A stretch of DNA of 64,000 bases from Apricaphanius iberus (taxonomy: Eukaryota; Chordata; Actinopteri; Cyprinodontiformes; Aphaniidae), in the NCBI GenBank assembly GCA_028564705.1, contig JAPXFQ010001709.1, forward strand, positions 1 to 64,000, written 5' to 3'. Made by a program: the position numbers and the translations under genes. The notes under the pieces are model-generated. The model saw nothing but the letters and a program-made list of their open reading frames with translations, was not told where the DNA came from and ran no database searches. Positions 1 through 9,963 of this stretch are shown in pieces; the first letter of the stretch is position 1; every line of letters begins with the position of its first letter.

Positions 1-42
1 TATATATATATATATAAATTATAAATAAATATTAATATTCAC

Positions 43-501
43 CCTGTTCATCGTCTTCAATCACAATTGGAGAGTCTATGTGTGATAAAGACATGCAATT
101 CGCATTAGTTATATATATATATATATATATATAGTGAATATATGTAATAAATCAACCCTGTTACCTGGTCTGCTTTCAGGTATAAAGTGTTCGGCGACGG
201 GCAATCCCTGTGTTGTTGATGTAATTTCTAGCGTGTCACGAATATCGTACCAGTCTTAAAAGAAAAGAAAAAAAAAAAAACAGATAGAAAATTGTTTTTT
301 TTCCTCATTGTGTAAAAAAATAGCATATTATGTAAAAATAGAAATAGGGATTTTACCAACGTCCAGCGCTCGCGTTAATTCAGCATCTAGTTCTGGAGAC
401 ATTAAAAAAAGTTGAATCGATGGTTTTAAATTATAGAGAAATAAAATAATCATGTTACTCACCTGCATCGTATTCTTGACTCTGATGTACCTGGGCTTGT
501 T
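43..501 (-). CDS. Unidentified multi-exon gene, internal exons (partial)
   Basis: I do not recognise this gene. Read on the minus strand, four short segments have a splice acceptor on the right and a donor on the left: 501-463 (39 nt), 392-357 (36 nt), 254-165 (90 nt) and 75-43 (33 nt). All are multiples of three, all boundaries are phase 1, and they join into one open frame. The frame runs through EQAQVHQSQEYDA, then ELDAELTRALDV, then DWYDIRDTLEIT ... PVAEHFIPESRP, then DSPIVIEDDEQ. Donors are GTGAGT, GTAAAA, GTAACA and GTGAAT; the 254 acceptor has a long pyrimidine tract. The peptide is acidic and low in hydrophobic residues, so probably disordered. PIVIEDDE resembles a SUMO-interacting motif. 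It continues off the left edge, and a 108-codon open frame at 902-576 may be part of an upstream exon. The exon model is my inference; no homologue is known to me. Confidence 0.45.
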
Positions 502-575
502 CTAAATAAAAAGAACACACTCGTGTTTTTTAAAGATGATTTAAACCGTGCGGGTAACTTATTCATTATTATTTT

Positions 576-902
576 TTACCCCTGTATATGATCATCTTTG
601 CTCCGTTGTGATGGTAATGCTCTGTTTCCAGCGTTAAACGAGTTTCCAGCGTTAAAACGAGTTGGTCTTATAACACTGCTAAAAGCAAGGGTCTGATCGG
701 AACAGACAACCCGCAGGTCACACCCTGCTTTTCCCCCCATCAGACGAACATCCGTATAGAATTTCACCTTACCATTTGTTGTGCTCAACCAACAAACACA
801 TAACCATCTGTTGTGCTCAACCAACACACACCCGTATAGAGCTTCACATAAATATTTTTTTTTTTGTTTGTTTTTTTGAGTGGGGTGCTGTCGATCAGAC
901 AC
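576..902 (-). other. Open frame of 108 codons, possibly upstream exon of the left-edge gene
   Basis: This minus-strand open frame lies just upstream of the four small minus-strand exons. It contains an internal DNA duplication: a segment with ttgtgctcaaccaac occurs twice (about 777-794 and 811-828), and FNAGN occurs twice in the protein. The only nearby donor (GTAAAA after base 572) does not give the phase-1 boundary the next exon needs in this frame, so a direct join is not supported. It could be a chance frame. Confidence 0.15.
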
Positions 903-1654
903 ACTCTCAACACCCCATCTGACAAAAACAGTCGTAGAGGAAGAATGGAGCTGTCACACGGAGACGCCAGTTTTTTTATAGAAACGGGATGGGGTGCATA
1001 GATGTGCGTAGCAAATCATTTTTTTTTTTGAGTTTAGAGAAAGTCTAATTCTATGTTTTAATTTAAGTGTCAAGTAGAGAATCGTGCGCACACTGAGGAA
1101 GCGCGCTTTTCAAAATAAACCACATAGAAATGTTTTTTTTTTCACCATAGATAACACACAAAAAGTAGTTGATTTAGTATTTAAAACCCTAAAGGGATGC
1201 GTTTAAAGTTATTTTCAAAGTTGTTTTTAAAGGTATTAATAGTTTAATCATTATGCATTGGGAGATGTGCTTAAAGTTGCTTAAACTTTAGAGTTTAAAC
1301 AAAGTTTAATTATCATGCATTGGGGGAATTTAGTATTTAGAGTCTATTGTTTAGAATAAAATAGACGCGCTATGAGGAATTTGTTTACAATTGTCATTTA
1401 TTGTGGAACTTTTGCTTAAAGTTAAGATTAAAAAATAAAACATGCTATATGTAGGGAATTTTGTTTAAAGTTACTTAGAGTTTAGAAATTTTATTTTAAA
1501 GATAGATGTGTTGTCACCTTTTTTTTAGGCCGATCACAGATGAATCACAACACCGTCCGACTGGCTCTGTCTCTTTTCTAAAAGAAAAGAGTCCCGGTGG
1601 TTCTTTTTCTCTATTTAAAAGCAGAAAATCATCGACTCCACCTTTCCTAGCAAA
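903..1654. other. AT-rich stretch without a supported gene
   Basis: The sequence is AT-rich, with many variants of gtttaaagtt between about 1190 and 1500, which look like short degenerate repeats. A tract cctttttttt followed by AG at about 1529 precedes a short serine-rich plus-strand frame (1506-1688, ending in the tandem repeat). It could be an exon, but nothing connects to it. Confidence 0.3.
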
Positions 1655-2575
1655 ACCACGCCTCAATACCAGTTTGACGAATGTTTGACATAAAGTTTTT
1701 GCCCTGGGGTGAACCCTAACCCCCCTTCCTCCTCTGGAGGTCCCCCCTCCCTCTCCCACCTGTTAACCCCCCCTCAATACCAGTTTGACGAGCGTTTGAC
1801 ATAAAGTTTTTGCCCTGGGGTGAACCCTAACCCCCCTTCCTCCTCTGGAGGTCCCCCCTCCCTCTCCCACCTGTTAACCCCCTCTCAATACCAGTTTGAT
1901 GAGTGTTTGACATAAAGTTTTTGCCCTGGGGGTGAACCCTAACCCCCCCTTCCTCCTCTGGAGGTCCCCCCTCCCTCTCCCACCTGTTAACCCCCTCTCA
2001 ATACCAGTTTGATGAGTGTTTGACATAAAGTTTTTTTCCCTGGGTGTGAACCCTAACCCAAACAACGCAACCCCACCAACTCGCCTAACCGAACCCCCGC
2101 CTCAACCCCCGCCACCGCGGGCACCCACCCTCCGACCACCACACTGCCCCCCCACCCTGACCCCCCAACCAACCTCCCGCACCCGTAACCACCCCCTAAC
2201 CCCCGCCCAGAACCCGTCCCCTGCGTCCAACCCTCCCTAAAACCCCGCGTCCCCCCACCAACCCCACCCCGCCAATGCCGCGAACCCCACCACCCCACCC
2301 CCCCCCCCGCCCCTCCCAAACCCACCCCACCCACCCGGCCCTTACGGAACACCCGCGCCAAACCTCCTAACCCCACCGACCCCGGCCCCACCCCGCCCCG
2401 CCCCCCACCCCCCGCCCTTCCTCCTCTGGAGGGTCCCGTCCCTCCCTCTCCCACCTGTTAACCCCCTCTCAATACCAGTTTGATGAGTGTTTGACATAAA
2501 GTTTTTGCCCTGGGGGTGAACCCTAACCCCCCCTTCCTCCTCTGGAGGTCCCCCCTCCCTCTCACCCACTTTGAC
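1655..2575. repeat. Tandem repeat, unit about 112 bp, broken by a C-rich block
   Basis: The phrase caataccagtttga recurs at about 1664, 1776, 1888, 2000 and 2469. It is followed each time by gtttgacataaagttttt and, in most copies, a pyrimidine-rich part with cttcctcctctggagg. The first four starts are 111-113 bp apart. The fourth unit is interrupted at about 2060 by about 350 bp that is almost only C and A with no internal order, and the unit motif resumes at about 2417. Open frames here are composition artefacts. Confidence 0.85.
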
Positions 2576-3050
2576 CACCCCTCATGTTGACCTTTGACCC
2601 CCCTTCCTCCTCCGGAAGCCCCCCCCCCCCTCTCCATTTTTGATCATCTACTCATGCTGACCTTTAATCCATCGATCAAATCGCACATTCCTGAGTGACA
2701 TAATATGGGGCTATATTCTTCTGACACCTGCTGTCTTTCTGCAGCATTCACAGATGTCGCAGAGTCGAGCAGCTTGGACATTTTTGGAGTAAAAATTCAC
2801 TTGACTTTCACGCTTCTTGCTTTTAATTCTGGGGAAGAAAATAGTATGGACTTTTACACTTACACTAATTCACACATTTTAAACCCTGCTCGAAATTGTT
2901 GGGTTGTGCAGATGTTTAATCTAAAACCTGATATCCATAAATTTGACTGTGCAGCAACAGTGTCTAGCCTAATCCCAGACACCCCACTCCCCCACTTGTT
3001 GCTCCACACAGTAATTCGGTGTTTCTCTGACGCTGATCCCCAAGGCCCAC
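2576..3050. other. Unassigned sequence
   Basis: The pyrimidine-rich edge of the tandem repeat runs to about 2640. After that I see no gene or repeat signature. A 120-codon plus-strand frame (2705-3067) overlaps a palindromic repeat at its end and has no recognisable domain. Confidence 0.3.
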
Positions 3051-3180
3051 TGCCCTGCATTTTTTAGATGTTTACCTGCTTTATCACACCAGCTTCAGAT
3101 TATAGTAAGTGGCCTGTTAATGAGCCATCACTTGTAATCAGGAGTGTTGAAGCAGGGAAACATCTAAAACATGCAGGGCA
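3051..3180. repeat. 130-bp near-perfect palindrome (foldback element)
   Basis: The left arm begins tgccctgcattttttagatg and the right arm ends catctaaaacatgcagggca. Pairing continues inward through cagattatagtaagtggcc against its counterpart near tcacttgtaatcag, leaving a loop of about 6 nt (tgttaa). I know similar hairpins as dispersed repeats in fish and amphibian genomes; the family name is not certain. Confidence 0.6.
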
Positions 3181-4119
3181 CTTTGAAAGGTGGAAAAAGA
3201 TTGTGTCTGATCCATTAGTTCAAATGCGGCTGTGCGGAAATATTTTAAAAACTAGGAGATTATTGAAAAGTAAACAAAGTCAAAGACTTTATAAAGGTTA
3301 ATTATACATAGACTGATGTTTTATAGCCTTTAAAATTAACATCCATCCATCTAAAAACAGAAGCAACAGTTTCAAAATACAGTTTCCAAGGTCATCCGTC
3401 AAACAGCCTTCTGCAGGGCTAGCTACCCAGATAGTCAGACAAATTAATCATCCAGGGTCAGGTTGGTATATTTGTTCCTAAAAGAAATAACGTTCTGCAC
3501 CATACGTGCTTTAAAATACAAGTTATATACTATATGTATGTGAAAATCAAAATATCAGTAAAACTAATGTCAGATTCACGGTTGCTACACTTGTAATAGT
3601 TGCTATCTTGGACTCTTAGCAGCAGTAGGAACGATTGCTTCTTTTCTGTTTTAAAACAATTAGATGATCTTCTGAATTTCTTTTTGTTGTAATATCTCAA
3701 ACTTGTATTAAGTTTGTTAAATGTTATCATAGCATGTTCTTACCAGCCCATACTTACTAAGAATTTAGAAAGTTATCTTTTTGTGTGGCTGCACACGTCT
3801 GATCAGCTGGTTGAACAAATGCTTCTACGTTTATCCCTAGCTTACTAAACAGAAATATTTTTTTTCTGGTTGAAAAATAAAACATTAAAAAATCAGTAAT
3901 AAGGACACTAAAAATGCATTGTCTTTCTGTAAAGGAGTTGGCTGCAGGCTAGTTACTAAGCCAATATCAGCTTATCGTACACCATCTGTGTTATTCTATA
4001 AAAGCAAAATGGCAAAATAATAATCCTCATTGCTATAAAGACGTGAAAACTACCATATCGATCTGATGTTTGTTTTTATATGCTTTATATTTTTGTATTG
4101 TTGTCATTAGGATTATTAT
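3181..4119. other. Intergenic sequence, nothing recognised
   Basis: AT-rich DNA without coding frames of note, RNA genes or recognisable repeats. Confidence 0.4.
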
Positions 4120-4442
4120 TAGGGATGCAACGATACAAATTATTTCAAACCGATACGATACCGATACTTGGATCTGAGTATTTGCCGATAACAAGTACTA
4201 ATGTCAACACTTCTACCAAACAAAAAAATGCAATGAATTGGAAGACAGGTATAGTTTTCTTCTCTGCTGGTTACAACAAATGAAGGTGAATTACATTAAA
4301 AAAAACTTTAATTAACCCCAAAACTAAACTTTCGAGTGACAAAAAAAATTATGTGAAACTATTGCAGTGTTTCCACATTTTAAGTATTGGCTGTTAGATT
4401 AGAATGTTATCAAGCCCCGATACCAGTATCAGTACATCCCTA
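4120..4442. mobile_element. hAT-type MITE (323 bp)
   Basis: The ends are inverted: tagggatgcaacgatac on the left and a right end reading gtacatcccta. The flanks attattat and attattag match at 7 of 8 bases, the 8-bp target duplication size of hAT elements. The body is rich in cgatac-type steps and has no coding capacity. Confidence 0.7.
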
Positions 4443-5700
4443 ATTATTAGAACTATAATAATCAACACATTTGATTATTTCAGGAGCAGTAGGAACAATT
4501 GTTTTGTTTCTGTTTAAAATTAAAGCATAAATTACAAATTTTACAGTGACCACTACCAGTTTGCACAAGGAATTGCATTGAAAATGATAGAATTTCTAAC
4601 TTCTTGACTAACTTTATTAGTCTTAGTAGGGCTGAACAGAATCGAAATAAATGGAACAATTTTCTGCACACACTTTAGTTTGTGAAATAAACTCCTTCAA
4701 CAATTTTCATTCATGGATCAATTACTCTCCCTAAAATCAAAATGGAAGACATCAATGACCTTTTAAAAGAATAAAAAGAGGAAAAAATGCTCATAATTCG
4801 TTAATATCTTTACTCAAACTGTTTCAGGCCAAAGAATTGCTCTAAAATCAAATATGAGAGCAGATCTCATGTAATTCCAGGAAACGAAATCTGTTCCCGT
4901 CGAGACAGTCGCTGTCACCGCGGGTGGGAAGAGTGAGTGATCCTGCCACAGTGTCAGAGCTGTTTGTCCCAAAGATCAATTGAATAAACATTTTGTCTCT
5001 GGCAGCGCCGTGCCCTCATCGTTCTCCTGCTCAGGCGTACCATTTTGAATGTATGCATTGATGTGGGAGGCAGAACACACACACACACACAAATCATTGC
5101 ATGCATACACACATGAGATGGAATATTGGTAGCCTTGGTGGATTTGAGGTCTGCCTTTAGGCAATGAGAGGAAGATAGAAACGCTGGTGGGACTGACCAC
5201 AACTGTGTACGTGTATAACTGCAGAGGCTGAAAAAAAAAAAGAAAAGAAAAAAAAAAGATCATGTTTGCTTGTTTGGGATGTTGTTCAGTCTCTGCCGTT
5301 GTGGCTGCTCTGTTAGAAACCCTGAAGTGCTTATCACCCCTTGTGTTTTTACTCCCCCACTGTGTGTCTCGAATTTGGAAGAAAATGGACTAAAGTTATT
5401 TTTATGAAAACTGGAATGGCCCGTCTCCTTGTTTATGCATGTGTCTGCCAACTGCTTGCTGAGTAGCAAGAAGCTACGATTATGGACAATAGAAGAAAAA
5501 GAAAAAAATCTAACATATAGAGGCTCAGTCCCGATATAGGACACATGAAATGCTACTGTGACTGAAGGTGCGAAACCAGTTACGTAAAGACACCATGTAA
5601 CTGTTGCCATGGTTATTTCAGAACTATTATTACTAGTCAAAGGAAATATTCTTTGTTGTGTAGCTGAACTTACTGTTTTCTATTGATTTTCTCTCCATAG
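4443..5700. other. Upstream region of sstr2
   Basis: No coding exon is recognised. A (CA)n microsatellite lies near 5075-5091 and an A-rich run near 5229-5258. The sequence tgattttctctccatag at 5684-5700 is a good splice acceptor just before the presumed 5' UTR exon of sstr2, so a non-coding first exon and promoter probably lie further left; I could not place them. Confidence 0.35.
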
Positions 5701-6009
5701 ATCGACTTTGCTCTATTTTACTCCCACTTTACTGCTGGAATGTGATCACCGTGGCTACTTGAACATAAAATTCCCCAGGCATCCCAGTCCCCAGATACCC
5801 AGACCCTTACACTACAGTTTCCACTCGGTTGTGCCCTTGGATGCTGAGTTTTTTTTCCTAGTTTAAAGCCTAAATTAATGCTTTTAACCACATCTCCATA
5901 TTATTCTGCAAAAACAGTGCTTCGAGGCACTAAACTAAGAACCTTTAATGAGTTCATCTTCCATACCAACCTTTACTCCAATCCCATAAGACCTTTAGAT
6001 CTTTAAGTC
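5701..6009 (+). other. sstr2: Presumed 5' UTR of sstr2
   Basis: This lies between a strong acceptor ending at 5700 and the sstr2 start codon. A TAA at 6004-6006, in frame with the ATG, shows that the frame does not extend upstream. Confidence 0.4.
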
Positions 6010-6391
6010 ATGGCTTTGGATCTGTGGCCCTTTCCCTCAACGTCCCCCAACATCACCATCCCTGAGCCGTTCCTGTACGACAACCAAGACAACGATTCGG
6101 ACCCGAACGGCAACTACTCAGAGCCCAGAGAGCTTCATCAGGACAAGACCAGCTCAGTTGTCCTCACCTTTCTCAACTTCATGGTGTGTGCTGTAGGATT
6201 ATGCGGCAACACCCTGGTGATCTACGTAATCCTACGTTACGCCAAGATGAAGACGGTGACCAACATCTACATCCTGAACCTGGCCGTGGCTGATGTTCTG
6301 TGCATGATGAGCCTCCCGTTCATTGCCCTACAGCTGGCGCTGGTCCATTGGCCATTTGGAGAGGCTCTGTGCAGGGTGATCATGACCGTAG
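6010..6391 (+). CDS. sstr2: Somatostatin receptor type 2, coding exon 1
   Basis: The gene encodes a class A GPCR of the plasma membrane that binds somatostatin and signals through Gi/o. The three exons (6010-6391, 8281-8606, 19715-20146) join to 1140 nt, 379 residues plus stop; human SSTR2 has 369. This exon gives residues 1-127 plus one base: an extracellular tail with N-glycosylation sequons at N14 (NIT) and N35 (NYS), TM1 with the GNTLVIY motif, TM2 with LAVAD (D95), and C121 of the conserved disulfide at the start of TM3. The ATG has G at -3 and +4 and an in-frame TAA just upstream. The donor is GTGGGT, phase 1. Human SSTR2 coding sequence is intronless, so the split structure is notable. 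The C-terminus decides for subtype 2. Confidence 0.95.
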
Positions 6392-8280
6392 GTGGGTGGA
6401 AAACAGAAGGCTGATGAGTCAGTGTCGACAGCGGCAATAACTTTAATGGATAGAGGACCTTTACGCTTACCAACTGGGAAATTACCCCAGAGTCATTATC
6501 TGGCACAGCAGCTACATAAAAAAAAAAAAAACACAACTAAGTGTTAATCAATTAAGCCAGAGCTAAGAATTAATTTATTAATCTGCAAGAAAAGTTTTGT
6601 TCTATTATTCAAAGATTTTAATGTTTTAACAGCTCAGGTGTTGGCAATGATTAATATCTAGTTAAAGGGCTTTTCATAAATTTTAGACTATAATAGAACA
6701 GCTCTTGTATAAAATCTAATTCTGAATTACAAAGTGAAATATCTAGCATTATTTTGTAATCTGCAAAAAAGCATAGCAAAATAAGTTTGATATGATCATA
6801 TTCAGTACTGAACATTACCCTTCATCTTAAATGAACCAAACAGTGAAAAAAGCCCCTAACCTCAAAGCTAATGCAATAGCTTTAATTCTTACGCCAACTT
6901 CTGTGTAGTCAACTGTTATTCTGCCTTTTGCTGAATAATAATAATTAATTCAGTAGTTTTCCTTCAAGATTCAACTGCTAAAGTGCTCTTGCAGAGTTAC
7001 CTCAAAACTTTTATTAAATGCAAAATTTGCAAAAGTGCAGAGTTTTAGAAATGTTCATAAAAGTTTTAAACACATTTGGAGGAAGACTTTGTTTGTTATC
7101 TGCAAAACACTGTTCTGGATTTGTTCTTAAAAATCAGTAAATTGAGAATAAAGAATTGACCACAGAATTATGCGGAAGTTACAGACAAGAGAGAACTTTA
7201 AGAGAAATGTTGAAATGCTTCAATCATAGAAAGTTAGCTCAGCTCAGCACATAGGAGGTAATTATGAAAAGATAATATTTTAGTCCAGTTTTGAGCAGAC
7301 TGAATACTGTTTGATTCTTAAATGTTCGCTTTAGCATAAAGTACACTGAAAACCAGAAGCAGATGCTAAAGTCATTAGCAGCTAACAATCAGCCAGTTGC
7401 TGTTTCTTACAGGCTTACAAGTCTTTTAGATATTGACTTTAATTCTTTAACAATTGAAGTTTCTACTAAATGCCTAAACTTTCAAGGTCAAAATAAAACT
7501 GTGTTCCCCTAAGGGGAAATTCAGGTGGCCCAACATTGCTAATAAAGTCCGTTGACAACGCATTTCTGAAAATAGAATAAGGGTTTAAAAAATATCAAAG
7601 AGAATCTGCATAAGGTTATCAAATTTTAAATTTTTATGACCTGTTTGACAGACAAAATTAAATACAGTCACTTATAAAAATGTTGAAAGAAGCTTTTGGT
7701 TAACCACCACCAGGAAGCACATGCTAACTTTAGCATCATTAGCAGCTCACAATAAGCTGAAATAAACTTTGCTGTATTCCTACAGTGCTTACAGCTCATT
7801 TATATCTTGTCTTTCACAATTCGATTACATTTTCTTCTTAGTACTTGAAGTTTCAAGGTCGATGTCAAAGTTAAGGTAAACTTTATTATCCCACAATGGG
7901 GTAATTTTGTAGGCCCCAACATTGCACATCACTAAAATAAATATAGTGTTAAAACAGATTCCAGGGCAAACAGTAGACATACCACCATACAAACATAACA
8001 AAAATATAGACAAAACCTAATGAGGACGATGGAAAAATAGAAGATAAATAGCTGTTATAAAGTAAAGTAGCACAAGATCTAAAAAAATAAATGTATTTGG
8101 GGTAGATTTGGAAGCTGTGCTGATTGTTTCCATATCAACTGCATTTCTATTGTAGTTTTTTGTTCCAATAGATATGATTTCTGTTGGGGGTTTTTTATTT
8201 ACCTTGAGCCATTGAACTGAAATTTACTGTATTTTCTACTCCATGTCACTGATGAGCCCCTTCTCTTGCACCTCTACCAG
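6392..8280 (+). other. sstr2: sstr2 intron 1 (1889 bp)
   Basis: GTGGGT donor, acceptor ttgcacctctaccag. The intron holds two diverged direct copies of a ~200-bp segment (about 7352-7546 and 7709-7926), both ending in a form of ggcccaacattgc. No other element is recognised. Confidence 0.85.
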
Positions 8281-8606
8281 ATTCTCTGAATCAGTTCACC
8301 AGCATCTTCTGCCTCATGGTGATGAGCATTGATCGCTACCTGGCTGTGGTCCACCCCATTAGGTCCACAAAATGGCGGAAGCCCCGCATCGCCAAACTAA
8401 TCAACGTCACAGTATGGGGCGTGTCACTGATAGTCAACCTACCAACTATGATCTTCAGTGGGCTGAACAAAGTGCCAGTGTGTGGGATAGTGTGGCCTGA
8501 GCCTCAGGACCTCTACTACAAGATCTTTATTTTCTACACCTTCTCCATTGGATTTTTCATGCCACTGACGGTGATATGTCTGTGCTACCTGCTCATTATT
8601 ATCAAG
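8281..8606 (+). CDS. sstr2: Somatostatin receptor type 2, coding exon 2
   Basis: Encodes residues 128-236. The first codon is shared with exon 1 (g|at) and gives D128, equivalent to human D122 (position 3.32), which binds the lysine of somatostatin. Then come TM3 with the DRY motif (145-147) and HPIR, TM4 ([10 protein letters not shown]), extracellular loop 2 with C195, and TM5 ([20 protein letters not shown]) up to IIIK. Loop 2 is a few residues shorter than in human SSTR2. The exon ends at a GTGAGT donor in phase 0; reading through would add three codons (VSF) and stop. Confidence 0.95.
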
Positions 8607-9963
8607 GTGAGTTTCTAACAATGCATGTGTGTAACCTTTTCTAACATTTCATTTGTCTTTTACATTAAACTTTAGTAGCTTATCTACCCATCTTTTTTGT
8701 TTACACTCTTAGACCTGTTCGGCCTCTCAGAATTACACGGACTTAGAAACACACTAATTCCAACGGAGAAGGCAATTAGGTTCATAAAGAAACCTACCAT
8801 GAGTATTCTTTTATTAACAGTTTGCCTTTAGTGAAAATCCATCAGAGTCTGTTAATTTGGAGAAAATAACTAATAATTTTATTAGTTTTAGTAGTTAGTA
8901 TTTTATCAAACTTTGAATGACTGAGAATTTATTTCAATAACCGGTTCATATGAAATTACCTCGTTGCCTGCTATGCTGTCAATTGTTTTACATTTACTTC
9001 TTTTCAAACTGGACAAGGAACTGTGAAAAAAAGGATTTCCATAATTCATAAATTTGAACTAGAACATGGTCAGAACATGGTTATACAGGGGACACCCATC
9101 CATTCAATACTCAGTATTCTTAAATTACTCTATTTGAGGATTATTCCGTGGAACATGACTCAAAGTTATTTGCGAAAATCTGCCTAATTACTTTTTCATA
9201 GAGAAAATCTAAAATGTTTGAAAGAAAATACATCTTGGGAAGCTGCAATATGTAGATGCAATGCTATTCAACTAGCTATTGAGTGGTGTTTGCAAAGCAG
9301 CCAATCCAGGAGTGCCATTTAAATTCATCTGGTGCTGACTGGTAATACTCCCAAAAGCCCAAGTAATTGTTTAATCCATTTAGTTCCAAGCTAAATTGTC
9401 AGTTGTTTCAGTTATTTGGACAAGTAACGGTACAAAAAAAAAAAATCAAACTATGAAAAAACTCTTAACAAAAAGGTAGCAAAAATTTAACTATCATGAT
9501 TTCCTTAAACACAGATGGTAAGGAAACAACTAGCTGCAGTCAGTTGGTTTTTAGTGTCAATCAACTAGAAATAGTCTACTAATTACAAAGAGGCCATTAT
9601 GTGACACGGAGTCAAATATGATTTGTCTAAAAAAAAAAAAAATCTTAAAAGCTAATCTTTAATCTTTATTCTTATTGCAGAAAATCTGTCAATTTAACAT
9701 AGTGAAAAACAAAATGACTTTCACTTATTCAGTGGATTGAGAGCTGTTTCCAGTTCATTTGTGCACAAAAGAATTCGGCTGCACTAGAACATATTTTACC
9801 AGGACAAAGTGAGTTATGTTGCTTATACTGAAGCAACTTGCTGCTACCTAATGAGAAGTCTTTCCAAGTATGATGAAATCCAAAACAATGGTAATTGAAG
9901 CTTCTATGAAACCAGCTAGCAGCTAGCTAACTTGTCATTTGTTTTGGTTTGCCTATTCCCTAG

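Noticed and set aside
2016..2454. Pro-rich and Gly-rich open frames on both strands
   Set aside because: They come from the C-rich low-complexity block; no start context, splice sites or domain.
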